A DNA stretch of 64,000 nt from Achromobacter spanius. GTDB lineage: Bacteria; Pseudomonadota; Gammaproteobacteria; Burkholderiales; Burkholderiaceae_B. The notes under the pieces were generated by a model that worked only from the letters and a program-made list of their open reading frames with translations, did not search any database and had not been told where the DNA came from. Position 1 is the first letter of the stretch; each line of letters begins with the position of its first letter. The stretch is from NCBI RefSeq assembly GCF_029637605.1, contig NZ_CP121261.1, positions 4,526,001 through 4,590,000 of the forward strand. Direction: 5' to 3'. The position numbers were made by a program, and so were the translations under genes. This document shows positions 25,792 to 35,641 of the stretch, in pieces.

Positions 25792-27027
25792 CTACTCTTT
25801 TGCCGATTCCTGGCCCTGCAGCGTCCTCAGCTTCCTTAATTCCGGAAACCAGCGCATCCACAAACCCGCGACCGCTATCGTGCCCATGCCGCCGATCACC
25901 ACCGCCGGCACGGCCCCGAACAGCTCGGCCGTCAGACCGGATTCAAATTCGCCCAGCTGATTCGACGCGCCGATAAACAGCGTGTTCACCGCGCTGACGC
26001 GGCCCAGCATGTGGTCGGGCGTATTCAATTGCACCAGCGACGACCGCACCACTACGCTGACGGCGTCCGCCGCGCCCAGCACGACCAGCGCCGCTACCGA
26101 CACGGGAATCGATGTGGACAGGCCGAACACCGTCGTCGCCAGCCCGAACAGGATCAAGGAACCGAACAGCAACCGTCCCACGTGCTCGCCTAGGCTGAGC
26201 CGGGCCAGGGTCAGCGACATCAGCGCCGCGCCGCAAGCCGGGGCCGCGCGCAAGGCGCCCAGCGCCCAGGGGCCGGCGTTCAGGATGTCTTTGGCGAAGA
26301 TGGGCAGCAAGGCCGTTGCGCCGCCCAGCAGCACCGCAAACAGGTCCAGCGACAAGGTGCCCAGCAGCAGGCGGCGCTGAAAAATGAAGGTGATGCCGGC
26401 AAACAACGTGCGCCACGTCGTGGGTTCCTTGCGCGGCGGGGCGCGCTCGATGATCAGCGTGGCAATCGACGCAAACGCTGTCAGGTACAACGCCGCCGCC
26501 ACGCAATAGATCCACCCGGCGCCCAGGCTGTAGCCAATGCCGCCCAGCGCGGGGCCGGCAATTTGTGCGATCTGCCCGCCCGATGACGCCAACGCCGTGG
26601 CGCGCGGCAGCCATTCGCGCGGCACAACGGCGGGGATCAACGTAGACAAGGTGGGCGCTTCGAAGGCGCGCGCCGAACTCATGATGATGATGGTGGCGTA
26701 GATCAGCGTCTTGCCGCCTACGCCGTGCAGCGCGGCAATGGCCAGCACCAGCGTCGCAAGCGTTTCCAGTGCCATGCAGGCGGCAACGATCTTGCGGCGG
26801 TCGTAGCGGTCGGCCACATGGCCCACCACCAGCGTCAACGCGGCCATGGGCAGGAATTGCGCCAGGCCGATCAGCCCCAGGTCGATGGCGCTGCCGGACA
26901 GCGCATAGATCTGCCACCCCACCGCTACCGATACGATCTGGAACGCCAGGGATGCGCTGACGCGGGCGAACAGGAAGTGCAGGAAAGGAGGGCGGGTAAG
27001 CGGACTGGGAGATGCGGGGGCAGGCAT
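25792..27027 (-). CDS. MFS transporter (EntS/MFS_3-like)
   Basis: Inner-membrane transporter of about 411 residues with twelve hydrophobic helices. The motif-A block GHVADRYDRRKIVAACMALE follows TM2, and the MFS_3 pattern (ALASSGGQIAQIAGPALGG) is present in the first half. The start is uncertain: ATG 27027 is used, while a GTG 27069 would add 14 residues; neither has a clear ribosome site. It follows liuD in the same direction, after the hairpin at 27082-27114, so it may be the last or a separately controlled gene of the liu transcript. Substrate unknown. Confidence 0.87.
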   Translation of the reverse strand: MPAPASPSPLTRPPFLHFLFARVSASLAFQIVSVAVGWQIYALSGSAIDLGLIGLAQFLPMAALTLVVGHVADRYDRRKIVAACMALETLATLVLAIAALHGVGGKTLIYATIIIMSSARAFEAPTLSTLIPAVVPREWLPRATALASSGGQIAQIAGPALGGIGYSLGAGWIYCVAAALYLTAFASIATLIIERAPPRKEPTTWRTLFAGITFIFQRRLLLGTLSLDLFAVLLGGATALLPIFAKDILNAGPWALGALRAAPACGAALMSLTLARLSLGEHVGRLLFGSLILFGLATTVFGLSTSIPVSVAALVVLGAADAVSVVVRSSLVQLNTPDHMLGRVSAVNTLFIGASNQLGEFESGLTAELFGAVPAVVIGGMGTIAVAGLWMRWFPELRKLRTLQGQESAKE

Positions 27028-27081
27028 AAGGGCGTGCACAGCAGGCGCGCGGACGGCGCCGGAAGGCACATTCTAGTGACA

Positions 27082-27114
27082 GCCGGCTGACGCGAAACTA
27101 AAGCGTCAGCCGGC
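27082..27114 (-). terminator. Perfect 12-base hairpin after liuD, without a U-run
   Basis: GCCGGCTGACGC and GCGTCAGCCGGC pair exactly around GAAACTAAA. On the minus strand no T-run follows, so it may only protect the liu mRNA end or attenuate read-through into the MFS gene. Confidence 0.55.
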
Positions 27115-27120
27115 GCGGCA

Positions 27121-29148
27121 CTACGCCCCGATGGACACCAGTTCCGCGCCTTCGGTCACCTGGTCGCCCACGCCATAGAACACTTCTTCGACCTTGCCAT
27201 CGGCAGGCGCCGAAATCGTGTGCTCCATCTTCATGGCTTCCATCACCAAAAGCGGCTGCCCTTTCTCGACGGTGTCGCCCGCCTTGACCGAGATCGAGAT
27301 GATCTTGCCCGGCATCGGGGCCGTGAGGCCGCCGCCGTGCTCGCCCTGGGTGTCCTGGGCATGCGCCAAGGGGTCGTACAGCTCCAGCACGTGTACGCCG
27401 TCGTCGCCAAAGACGTGGGCGCGGTCGGCATGCAACACGACGGTGCCGGCATGCTCATGGCCGGCCAGCGTGATGCGCAGGCCGTAGGCCAGATTGGGAT
27501 TGGCGCTGGCATGCGAGCGCCACAGGAATGGTTGCGCACCGGTTCCGGCGTCCAGCGTCCATGCGTCGCCTTGGCGAGCCACGGTAACGCGGCGCGTTTC
27601 GCCGTTGTCCACCCATTGCAGGTGACGCTGGTACTGCCCGCCCAGGCGCCAGCCGTCGCGCGCATCCCAGGGGTCGGCGAGGCCTTTAACCGGGGATTGC
27701 GCGCCGGGCTGCGCCAGGCCCTGTCGCACCAGCACGGCGGCCGAGGCCAGCGCCAGCATGGCGGCGTTGGCCGCTTGCGGTTCGGGCAGCAAGGTGGCGC
27801 GCTGGCGTTCGATCAGGCCGGTGTCCAGATCGGCGGCGGCAAAGGCGCTGTCTTTCATCAAACGCGCCAGGAACGCCACGTTGGTCTGCACGCCCACGGC
27901 CTGTGTTTGCGCCAGCGCTTGCAGCATGCGGGCGCGGGCCTGGTCGCGGTCGGCGCCGTGCACGATCAACTTGGCGATCATGGGGTCATAGAACGGCGTG
28001 ATCGTGTCACCCGTGCGTACACCGCCATCCACACGGATGTCGGCGTTGGTGAACGCGCTGTGCGGCGGCAGGCCCAGGTAAGCCAGGGTGCCGATCGACG
28101 GCAGGAAGCCCTTTTCCGGGTTCTCGGCGTAGATGCGGGCTTCGATGGCGTGGCCATTGATGCGCAGGTCTTCCTGGCGCGCGGGCAGCGGCTGGCCGGC
28201 GGCCACGCGCAACTGCCATTCCACCAGATCGTGGCCCGTGATCATTTCGGTGACCGGGTGTTCCACTTGCAGACGCGTGTTCATTTCCATGAAGTAGAAG
28301 CGGCCGTCCGGCTCGGCAATGAACTCCACCGTGCCCGCGCCCACATAGCCCACGGCGCGCGCGGCGGCCACGGCGGCTTCGCCCATGGCGCGGCGGCGTT
28401 CTTCGGTCATGCCGGGAGCGGGGGCTTCTTCGATCACCTTCTGGTGGCGGCGCTGCACCGAGCAATCGCGTTCGAACAGGTAGACGCAATTGCCCTGGGT
28501 GTCCGCGAACACCTGGATTTCAATGTGGCGCGGCTTTTGCAGATAGCGTTCGATCAGTACGCGGTCATCGCCAAAGCTGGATGCCGCTTCGCGTTGGCAC
28601 GAGGCCAGCGCGTCCAGGAACGCGCCCGACGATTCCACCACGCGCATGCCTTTGCCGCCGCCGCCCGCGCTGGCCTTGATCAGCACGGGGTAGCCGATGC
28701 CGTCGGCCTGGGTCTTCAGGAATTGCGGGTCCTGATTGTCGCCGTGGTAGCCGGGCACCAGCGGCACGCCGGCTTTATCCATCAGCGACTTGGCGGCTGA
28801 CTTGCTGCCCATGGCGGCAATGGCGGACGCCGGCGGGCCCACGAAGGCAATGCCGGCCTTTTCAGCGGCTTCGGCAAAGGCTTCGTTTTCCGACAGGAAG
28901 CCGTAGCCGGGGTGGATGGCGCCCGCGCCGGTATCCAGCGCGGCTTGCAGGATGGCGTCGGCGCGCAGGTAGCTGGCGCGCGGTTCCGATCCGCCGATGT
29001 ACACGGCTTGATCGCAGGCGGCCACGTGGCGCGCGTTGGCGTCCGCGTCCGAGTACACGGCAACGGTGCGGATGCCCATGCGGCGGGCGGTGGCGGCGAC
29101 GCGGCAGGCGATTTCGCCGCGATTGGCAATCAGCAAAGTGTCGAACAT
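27121..29148 (-). CDS. liuD: Methylcrotonyl-CoA carboxylase biotin-containing alpha subunit
   Basis: Biotin carboxylase and biotin-carrier protein of 675 residues. The N-terminal half (FDTLLIANRGEIACRVAATARRMG) and ATP-grasp (ASAGGGGKGMRVV; FMEMNTRLQVEHPVTEMITG) are typical. The biotin lysine is Lys640 in VMEAMKM, with APMPGKI earlier in the carrier domain. The liuB and ivd neighbours support methylcrotonyl-CoA over acetyl- or propionyl-CoA as substrate. ATG 29148 is preferred to 29157 because AGGA sits eight bases before it. It carries out the ATP-dependent carboxylation step of leucine degradation with LiuB. Confidence 0.92.
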   Translation of the reverse strand: MFDTLLIANRGEIACRVAATARRMGIRTVAVYSDADANARHVAACDQAVYIGGSEPRASYLRADAILQAALDTGAGAIHPGYGFLSENEAFAEAAEKAGIAFVGPPASAIAAMGSKSAAKSLMDKAGVPLVPGYHGDNQDPQFLKTQADGIGYPVLIKASAGGGGKGMRVVESSGAFLDALASCQREAASSFGDDRVLIERYLQKPRHIEIQVFADTQGNCVYLFERDCSVQRRHQKVIEEAPAPGMTEERRRAMGEAAVAAARAVGYVGAGTVEFIAEPDGRFYFMEMNTRLQVEHPVTEMITGHDLVEWQLRVAAGQPLPARQEDLRINGHAIEARIYAENPEKGFLPSIGTLAYLGLPPHSAFTNADIRVDGGVRTGDTITPFYDPMIAKLIVHGADRDQARARMLQALAQTQAVGVQTNVAFLARLMKDSAFAAADLDTGLIERQRATLLPEPQAANAAMLALASAAVLVRQGLAQPGAQSPVKGLADPWDARDGWRLGGQYQRHLQWVDNGETRRVTVARQGDAWTLDAGTGAQPFLWRSHASANPNLAYGLRITLAGHEHAGTVVLHADRAHVFGDDGVHVLELYDPLAHAQDTQGEHGGGLTAPMPGKIISISVKAGDTVEKGQPLLVMEAMKMEHTISAPADGKVEEVFYGVGDQVTEGAELVSIGA

Positions 29149-29205
29149 GAATGTCATCCTGGCTGTAATTCTTCTTGAACTGCGGGCACGAATAGCGCGA
29201 TGGCG

Positions 29206-30813
29206 CTACATGCGGAAGACGCCGAACTTGGTGTCTTCGATGGGGGCGTTCAATGCGGCGGACAAGGCCAGGCCCAACACGCGGCGTGTGTCGGCGGGGG
29301 CGATGATGCCGTCATCCCACAGCCGCGCGGTGGCGTAGTACGGGTGGCCTTCGTGCTCGTATTGGTCGCGAATGGGCGCCTTGAAGGCGGCTTCTTCGTC
29401 TGCCGACCATTGGCCGCCGCGCGCTTCGATGCCATCGCGCTTGACGGTGGCCAACACGCTTGCGGCCTGTTCGCCACCCATCACCGAGATGCGGGCGTTG
29501 GGCCACATGAACAGCATGCGCGGCGAATAGGCGCGGCCGCACATACCGTAGTTGCCGGCGCCGAACGAGCCGCCGATCAGCACGGTGAACTTGGGCACGG
29601 CGGCGGTGGCCACGGCCGTCACCATCTTGGCGCCGTGGCGCGCGATGCCTTCGTTTTCGTACTTGCGGCCCACCATGAAGCCGGTGATGTTCTGCAGGAA
29701 CACCAGCGGAATCTTGCGCTGCGCGCACAGCTCGATAAAGTGCGCGCCCTTTTGCGCGGATTCCGAAAACAGGATGCCGTTGTTGGCGACGATGCCCACG
29801 GGCATGCCCTGAATGTGCGCGAAGCCCGTGATCAGCGTGGGGCCGAAGCGCGCCTTGAATTCATCGAACTCCGAGCCGTCCACGATGCGCGCAATGACTT
29901 CGCGCACGTCGTAAGGCTTGCGGGTGTCGGCGGGAATGATGCCGTTCAGTTCGCTGGGGTCGTAGCGCGGTTCGCGCGGGGCGATGGTGGCCAGTTGTGC
30001 AGGCTTCTTGCGGTTCAGCCGCGCGACGGCGTTGCGCGCCAGTTGCAGCGCGTGCATGTCGTTGGCGGCCAGGTGGTCCACCACGCCCGACAGGCGCGTG
30101 TGCACGTCGCCGCCGCCCAGGTCTTCGGCGCTGACTTCTTCGCCCGTGGCGGCCTTCACCAGCGGCGGGCCGCCCAGGAAGATGGTGCCCTGGTTCTTCA
30201 CGATGATGGATTCATCGCTCATGGCCGGCACATACGCGCCGCCCGCGGTGCAGGAACCCATCACCACGGCGATCTGCGAAATGCCTTGCGCGGACATCTG
30301 CGCCTGGTTGTAGAAGATGCGGCCGAAGTGTTCGCGGTCGGGGAAGACTTCATCTTGCTGCGGCAGGTTGGCGCCGCCCGAATCCACCAGGTAGACGCAG
30401 GGCAGATGGTTTTGCGCGGCAATTTCCTGCGCGCGCAAATGCTTCTTGACCGTCATCGGGTAGTACGTGCCGCCCTTGACGGTGGCGTCGTTGCAGACGA
30501 TGACGCATTCGGTGCCCGACACGCGGCCGATGCCGGTGATGACGCCCGCGCCGGGCGCGTCGCCGTCGTACATATCGTGTGCCGCCATGGGCGACAGTTC
30601 CAGGAACGGGGTGCCCGGATCGATCAGGTTTTCAACGCGGTCGCGAGGCAGCAGCTTGCCGCGCGCCACATGCTTGGCGCGCGCGGCTTCACTGCCGCCC
30701 AGCGCGGTCTGCGCCAGCTTCTGATTCAGATCATCCAGCTGCGCCTGCATGGCACGCGCATTGTCGGTGAAATCTTGCGACCGCGGATTGATGCGGGATT
30801 CGATGATGGGCAT
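29206..30813 (-). CDS. liuB: Methylcrotonyl-CoA carboxylase carboxyltransferase beta subunit
   Basis: Carboxyltransferase of 535 residues that moves CO2 from biotin to 3-methylcrotonyl-CoA. The conserved N-terminal segment [25 protein letters not shown], the [24 protein letters not shown] block and the C-terminal [32 protein letters not shown] are family hallmarks. The length is standard. It starts 57 bases before liuD, in the same direction, so the pair forms an operon. Upstream lie the REP-like inverted repeats that separate it from the thiolase gene. Confidence 0.94.
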   Translation of the reverse strand: MPIIESRINPRSQDFTDNARAMQAQLDDLNQKLAQTALGGSEAARAKHVARGKLLPRDRVENLIDPGTPFLELSPMAAHDMYDGDAPGAGVITGIGRVSGTECVIVCNDATVKGGTYYPMTVKKHLRAQEIAAQNHLPCVYLVDSGGANLPQQDEVFPDREHFGRIFYNQAQMSAQGISQIAVVMGSCTAGGAYVPAMSDESIIVKNQGTIFLGGPPLVKAATGEEVSAEDLGGGDVHTRLSGVVDHLAANDMHALQLARNAVARLNRKKPAQLATIAPREPRYDPSELNGIIPADTRKPYDVREVIARIVDGSEFDEFKARFGPTLITGFAHIQGMPVGIVANNGILFSESAQKGAHFIELCAQRKIPLVFLQNITGFMVGRKYENEGIARHGAKMVTAVATAAVPKFTVLIGGSFGAGNYGMCGRAYSPRMLFMWPNARISVMGGEQAASVLATVKRDGIEARGGQWSADEEAAFKAPIRDQYEHEGHPYYATARLWDDGIIAPADTRRVLGLALSAALNAPIEDTKFGVFRM

Positions 30814-30850
30814 GGGGTACCACCCGTCCTGCGAAATGAGGATTTGAAGG

Positions 30851-30917
30851 CGTAGGATGGGTGTAGCGCGAGAGAACAGAGGCAAGAACGCCAAGGTCTC
30901 AACGCGCGCAACCCATC
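30851..30917 (+). repeat. REP-like 67-base element, copy 3
   Basis: From CGTAGGATGGGTGTAGCGCG to GCGCGCAACCCATC. Its reverse copy at 31028 matches at 58 of 67 positions by my own alignment. Confidence 0.85.
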
Positions 30918-31027
30918 AAACAGACGTTAAGTTGTGGCAGAAAATCAAAAGAACAGCGGTGCAGCAATGATGGGGTGTGGGGGCCATCGTTTTCTGGCTT
31001 AGGTTGCCTAGAAATTTGATGCTGCTT

Positions 31028-31094
31028 GATGGGTTGCGCGCGTTGAGGCGGTTGCGTTCTTGCCATCGGTCTCTCGCGCTTCACCCATCCTACG
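31028..31094 (-). repeat. REP-like 67-base element, copy 4 (inverted)
   Basis: Inverted relative to copy 3. A further half-arm CACCCATCCTGCG lies at 31099-31111, just before the thiolase stop. Confidence 0.85.
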
Positions 31095-31141
31095 GCTTCA
31101 CCCATCCTGCGAATTGGGCGGGACGTTGTCCCGCCCAATCC

Positions 31142-32323
31142 TCACACCATCTCGATGGCCATTGCCACGGCTTCGCCGCCGCCGATGCACAGCGTGGCCA
31201 CGCCGCGCTTGCCGCCGGTCTTGCGCAGCGCGCCGACCAGCGTGGCCATCAGGCGGGCGCCCGATGCGCCGATGGGGTGGCCCAGGGCGGTGGCGCCGCC
31301 ATGGACGTTGACCTTGTCATGCGGCAGCTTGAAGTCGTTCATGGCGGCCATGGTGACTACCGCGAAGGCTTCATTGATTTCGTAAAGGTCTACGTCCTCG
31401 GCCTTCCAACCGGTCTTGGCGAACAGGTTCTTCAACGCGCCGACGGGGGCGGTGGTGAACCAGCCCGGCTCTTGCGAGTGCTGGCTGTGGGCCACGATGC
31501 GGGCCAGCGGCTTCACGCCAAGCTTCTCGGCGGTGGACGCGCGCATCAGCACCATGGCGGCGGCGCCGTCGGAGATCGACGACGAGTTCGCGGCAGTGAT
31601 GGTGCCGTCCTTCTTGAAGGCGGGCTTGAGCGTCGGAATCTTTTCCGGCATGGCCTTGGTGGGGGCTTCGTCGGTGTCGATCACGGTGTCGCCCTTGCGG
31701 CCGGCCACGGTCACGGGGGCGATTTCCCACTTGAAGCTGCCATCTTCCGTGGCGGCGCGGGCGCGGCGCAGCGATTCCAGCGAGAACTCGTCCTGCTGTT
31801 CGCGCGTGAATTCATATTTGGCGGCGCAGTCTTCGGCGAACACGCCCATGGCCTTGCCCTTGTCGTAGGCGTCTTCCAGACCGTCCAGCGCCATGTGGTC
31901 ATACACGGTGTTGTGGCCGAAGCGGTAGCCCTGGCGCGCCTTCAACAGCAGGTACGGCGCGTTGCTCATGCTTTCCTGGCCACCGGCCACCACCACTTCG
32001 GCGCTGCCGGCTGCCAGCAGGTCGTGGCCGAACATGGCCGCCTTCAGGCCCGAACCGCACACCTTGTGAATCGTGGTGCAAGCCACGCCCAACGGCAGGC
32101 CGGCGCCGAGCGCGGCCTGGCGCGCCGGGGCTTGGCCCTGGCCGGCTTGCAGCACGTTGCCCATGATGACTTCGTCGACTTGTTCCGGCTTGATGCCGGC
32201 GCGTTCGATAGCGGCCTTGATGGCCACCGAGCCCAGCTCATGCGCGGCCAGGCCGGACAGGCTGCCCAGCATGCCGCCCATGGGCGTGCGGGCGATGGAA
32301 ACGATAACGATGGGATCTGACAT
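31142..32323 (-). CDS. Acetyl-CoA C-acetyltransferase (thiolase)
   Basis: Thiolase of 393 residues. Active-site Cys89 (IHKVCGSGLK), His349 (ALGHPIGASG) and Cys379 (TLCIGGGEAVA) are all present. It can cleave or make acetoacetyl-CoA, the final step after HMG-CoA lyase in leucine breakdown; the liu setting favours that role, but thiolases of this type also serve PHB or fatty-acid metabolism. It starts two bases before the end of the upstream aceK frame, in the same direction. Confidence 0.93.
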   Translation of the reverse strand: MSDPIVIVSIARTPMGGMLGSLSGLAAHELGSVAIKAAIERAGIKPEQVDEVIMGNVLQAGQGQAPARQAALGAGLPLGVACTTIHKVCGSGLKAAMFGHDLLAAGSAEVVVAGGQESMSNAPYLLLKARQGYRFGHNTVYDHMALDGLEDAYDKGKAMGVFAEDCAAKYEFTREQQDEFSLESLRRARAATEDGSFKWEIAPVTVAGRKGDTVIDTDEAPTKAMPEKIPTLKPAFKKDGTITAANSSSISDGAAAMVLMRASTAEKLGVKPLARIVAHSQHSQEPGWFTTAPVGALKNLFAKTGWKAEDVDLYEINEAFAVVTMAAMNDFKLPHDKVNVHGGATALGHPIGASGARLMATLVGALRKTGGKRGVATLCIGGGEAVAMAIEMV

Positions 32324-32325
32324 GA

Positions 32326-34245
32326 CTAACTCCTGTGAGGGTCGGGACAGCGTCTGGGTGTCGGCACTGCGCGGTCGCCAGGAAGGCGTGCCGGACGCAG
32401 GCGTCTGTCTGTATCGTAAGGGAAAAATTCTTCAATCCGGCCCTGCGCCACGTGGGCGCGGCAGGCCTGCCACCAGTCCGGTTCCAGCAAGTCGGCATGG
32501 TGACGCATGAAGGCGCCGCGCACGCGCGGGTCGCCTAGCAGAAAGCGGCCGAATTCTTCGGGAAATACGTCGTTCGGTCCGATGGCGTACCAGGGTTCGG
32601 AGGCCATTTCCGCTTCTTCGTTCGGGGCCGGCGGGATGCGCCGGAAATTCATTTCGGTCATGCGCTGGATTTCGTCGTAGTCATAAAAGACGACGCGGCC
32701 CAGGCGCGTGACGCCGAAGTTCTTGTAAAGCATGTCGCCGGGGAAGATGTTGGCGGCGGCAAGCTGGCGGATGGCGTCGCCGTATTCGCGCACGGCGGGG
32801 TCCAGCAAGGCGTCGGAGGCCTGGCGCAGATAGATGTTCAGCGGCGTCATCCGCCGTTCGATGTAGACGTGGCGGATGACGACGGTGTCACTGGTTTCTT
32901 CGATCAGGCTGGGCACCAGGCGGCGCAGTTCGTCCAGCAAGGCGGGGGCGAAGCGGCTGCGCGGCAGCGCCACCTGTGAATATTCCCAGGTGTCGGCCAT
33001 GCGGCCCACGCGGTCGTGCAGCTTCACCATCTGGTACTTGCGGCGCACGGTGGCGTGGTCCATGCCGTCTTTGTCGATGCGGTCCTTGATCAGCTTGAAT
33101 ACGTAGGGGTAGGACGGCAGCGTGAACACGCACATCACCATGCCCTTGATGCCGGGCGCGATGTCGAAGGCGTCGCGCGAATGGGCCAGGTGATGCAGGA
33201 AGTCGCGGTAGAACAGCGTCTTGCCCTGCTTTTGCAGGCCGATCATGGTGTAGAGCTCGGCCTTGGGCTTGCGGGGCAGCAGCGTCGCCAGGAAGTTGAC
33301 GACGGCGGCGGGCGTTTCCATGTCCACCAGGAAATACGCGCGCGTGAAGCTGAACAGCGTGCTCAGGTCGTCGGCGCCCAGCAGCAGCGCGTCCAGCGTG
33401 ACCTGCCCGGCCGGGTTGCGCGTGAGCGCCACGGCGAAGGGGTAGACGGTGGTCTGGTTGATCAGCCGGCCGACGATGTAGGCGCCTTTGTTGCGAAAGA
33501 ACAGCGAGCCCAGCGCGTGGACCTGGCAGTCGCTGGCGATGCGCCGGCCCACGTGGCGCGGCAGCAGCGTACGCAATTGTGCAACCGCCGCGCGCGCCAG
33601 CATGCGGGTATCGCGCGGCAGGTCTTCAAAGGGCAGCGCCAGGCCGAAGTCGGCCACCATGCGGATCAGGCTTTTTTCCAGGCCGTCCGTCGCCGGGTAA
33701 TACACCCGGTACGACGGCATGCTGCTGTCCAGATAGTCGGTAGCAACGGCGGGCCGCACGAAGAGGAAATCGTTATGGAAATAGTCGCGGTGCAGCAGCC
33801 GGCACGTGACCGAATTGAAGAAGGTCTCGGCGCATTCGGGCTGCTTGTGTGCGCCCAGCAGGCCCACGAATTCCTGTTTGATCTGTTGCCAGTAGGCGGT
33901 CTGGGCGTCGGTCAGGGCGGGTACGGCCGCGCCGTTGCCGTTGCCGTTGCCGCTGTGGCTGGGAATGTCGTCCAGCGCGCCTTCGGGCCGGCCACGCAGC
34001 ACGCTTTCCAACTGCGTGGCGCATTCGCGCACGCGCATGTCGTAGTACTCGATGCGTTCGCGCGACAGGTGCTGGATGCCGTGCCAGTCGCCGGATTCAA
34101 ACAGCGCCTTGGCGCGCTGCGCGCTGTAGCGAAACAGGGCGTAGTGGCGGTCAAAGCCGGCCAGGATCAGCCGCGCCACATCCAGCGGCGACGGCCCCGG
34201 GGCGGGGGCCTGCTCGATGTGCTGGACGTCGGACATGCGGATCAT
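32326..34245 (-). CDS. aceK: Isocitrate dehydrogenase kinase/phosphatase
   Basis: Bifunctional enzyme of about 639 residues that phosphorylates and dephosphorylates isocitrate dehydrogenase to divert flux into the glyoxylate shunt. The N-terminal ILAGFDRHYALFRYSAQRAKALFESGDWHGIQ, the internal DFLHHLAHSRDAFDIAPGIKGMVM (ATP-binding region) and NFGVTRLGRVVFYDYDEIQ (metal/catalytic region) are distinctive. It is longer than E. coli AceK because of a Gly/Asn-rich insertion near residues 95-115 (GNGNGNGAA). ATG 34236 is an alternative start. It lies between ivd and the thiolase gene, 22 bases after ivd. Confidence 0.93.
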   Translation of the reverse strand: MIRMSDVQHIEQAPAPGPSPLDVARLILAGFDRHYALFRYSAQRAKALFESGDWHGIQHLSRERIEYYDMRVRECATQLESVLRGRPEGALDDIPSHSGNGNGNGAAVPALTDAQTAYWQQIKQEFVGLLGAHKQPECAETFFNSVTCRLLHRDYFHNDFLFVRPAVATDYLDSSMPSYRVYYPATDGLEKSLIRMVADFGLALPFEDLPRDTRMLARAAVAQLRTLLPRHVGRRIASDCQVHALGSLFFRNKGAYIVGRLINQTTVYPFAVALTRNPAGQVTLDALLLGADDLSTLFSFTRAYFLVDMETPAAVVNFLATLLPRKPKAELYTMIGLQKQGKTLFYRDFLHHLAHSRDAFDIAPGIKGMVMCVFTLPSYPYVFKLIKDRIDKDGMDHATVRRKYQMVKLHDRVGRMADTWEYSQVALPRSRFAPALLDELRRLVPSLIEETSDTVVIRHVYIERRMTPLNIYLRQASDALLDPAVREYGDAIRQLAAANIFPGDMLYKNFGVTRLGRVVFYDYDEIQRMTEMNFRRIPPAPNEEAEMASEPWYAIGPNDVFPEEFGRFLLGDPRVRGAFMRHHADLLEPDWWQACRAHVAQGRIEEFFPYDTDRRLRPARLPGDRAVPTPRRCPDPHRS

Positions 34246-34267
34246 GGCGGGGCGCTCGGCCGAAGGA

Positions 34268-35446
34268 TCAGGCGGTTTCGTTGAAGAGTTCGCGGCCGAT
34301 CAGCATGCGGCGGATTTCGCTGGTGCCGGCGCCGATTTCGTAGAGCTTGGCATCGCGCCACAGGCGGCCCACCGGGTATTCATTGATATAGCCGTTGCCG
34401 CCCAGGATCTGCACGCCTTCGCCCGCCATCCAGGTGGCTTTCTCGGCCGTGTACAGGATCAGCGCGGCGCAGTCCTTGCGCACCTGGCGCACGTGTTCGG
34501 CGCCCAGCTTGTCCAGGTTCTTGCCCACCTGATAGCAGAACGCGCGGCTGGCTTGCAGGGTGGTGTACAGGTCGGCGACCTTGCCCTGGATCAGCTGGAA
34601 TTCGCCGATGGCCTGGCCGAACTGCTTGCGGTCGTGAATGTAGGGCACCACCACGTCCATCACGGCCTGCATGATGCCCAGCGGGCCGCCGGACAGCACG
34701 GCGCGTTCGTAGTCCAGCCCGCTCATCAGCACCTTGACGCCGCCGTTGACCTGGCCCAAGACGTTTTCTTCGGGAATTTCGCAGTCCTGGAACACGAGTT
34801 CTCCCGTGTGGCTGCCGCGCATGCCCAGCTTGTCGAGCTTTTGCGCCACCGAGAAACCCTTGTAGCCCTTCTCAACCAGGAACGCGGTGATGCCGCGCTG
34901 GTGCGCTTCGGGGTCGGTCTTGGCGTAGACCACCAGGGTGTCGGCGTCCGGGCCGTTGGTGATCCACATCTTGGTGCCGTTCAGCACGTAGCGGTCGCCC
35001 TTTTTGTCGGCGCGCAGCTTCATGCTGACCACGTCCGAGCCGGCGCCGGGTTCGCTCATGGCCAGCGCGCCCACGTGTTCGCCGGAAATGAGCTTGGGCA
35101 GGTATTTGGCTTTTTGCGCCGCCGTGCCGTTGCGGTTGATCTGGTTCACGCACAGATTGGAATGCGCGCCATACGACAGGCCCACCGAGGCGCTGGCGCG
35201 CGAGATTTCTTCCATCACCACCATATGGGCCAGATAGCCCATGTTGGCGCCGCCGTATTCCTCGTCGGCCGTCATGCCCAGCACACCGAGTTCACCGAAT
35301 TTGCGCCAGAGATCCATGGGGAACTGGTCGCTGCGGTCTACCTCGGCCGCGCGCGGCGCGATCTCGGCTTGTGCGAAATTGCGCACGGCGTCGCGCAGCA
35401 TGTCCAGGTCTTCGCCCAGGTCGAAGTTCAGGCCGGGAAGGTTCAT
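34268..35446 (-). CDS. ivd: Isovaleryl-CoA dehydrogenase
   Basis: FAD-dependent acyl-CoA dehydrogenase of 392 residues that oxidises isovaleryl-CoA in leucine degradation. The segment [14 protein letters not shown] places Glu247 at the position of the catalytic base in known isovaleryl-CoA dehydrogenases, which differs from other acyl-CoA dehydrogenases. The [10 protein letters not shown] and [20 protein letters not shown]-binding blocks, and the C-terminal [23 protein letters not shown] end, are conserved. It is the first gene of the liu set and has a LiuR-like palindrome 125 bases upstream. Confidence 0.94.
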   Translation of the reverse strand: MNLPGLNFDLGEDLDMLRDAVRNFAQAEIAPRAAEVDRSDQFPMDLWRKFGELGVLGMTADEEYGGANMGYLAHMVVMEEISRASASVGLSYGAHSNLCVNQINRNGTAAQKAKYLPKLISGEHVGALAMSEPGAGSDVVSMKLRADKKGDRYVLNGTKMWITNGPDADTLVVYAKTDPEAHQRGITAFLVEKGYKGFSVAQKLDKLGMRGSHTGELVFQDCEIPEENVLGQVNGGVKVLMSGLDYERAVLSGGPLGIMQAVMDVVVPYIHDRKQFGQAIGEFQLIQGKVADLYTTLQASRAFCYQVGKNLDKLGAEHVRQVRKDCAALILYTAEKATWMAGEGVQILGGNGYINEYPVGRLWRDAKLYEIGAGTSEIRRMLIGRELFNETA

Positions 35447-35570
35447 CGATGTCTCCGTGATAGTGGGTACTTACATTCTTATGGGCGCCTGTGGCCGGCG
35501 CCGCGCCGCGGTCGTGTGGCTCATCATGCGCCGATCACGCACCGCTATGCAATGATGCACCGCAAATATT

Positions 35571-35589
35571 ACGTTTACGTAAACGTAAA
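35571..35589. promoter_or_regulatory. Candidate LiuR operator before ivd
   Basis: ACGTTTACGTAAACGT is a perfect 16-base palindrome followed by AAA. The 17 bases GTTTACGTAAACGTAAA (35573-35589) are repeated exactly at 37439-37455, before the MerR gene and the MBL gene. The regulator is LiuR-like, and this motif type (TTTACG...CGTAAA) suits it. Confidence 0.75.
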
Positions 35590-35641
35590 GTGGAGTCGGG
35601 TAATCCCTAGGGAATGAAAATTCCCCGGCTAGAAGATCTGC

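Larger units (their letters stand above)
30814..31141. other. Intergenic region between thiolase and liuB genes
   Basis: This 328-base gap lies inside a set of five same-strand genes and is filled mainly by two REP-like copies in inverted orientation around a 110-base spacer. I see no gene in it. Confidence 0.75.

Noticed and set aside
27220..28800. A 526-codon frame antisense to liuD
   Set aside because: It is a shadow frame with no start signal or homology, opposite clear ATP-grasp and biotin-carrier motifs.
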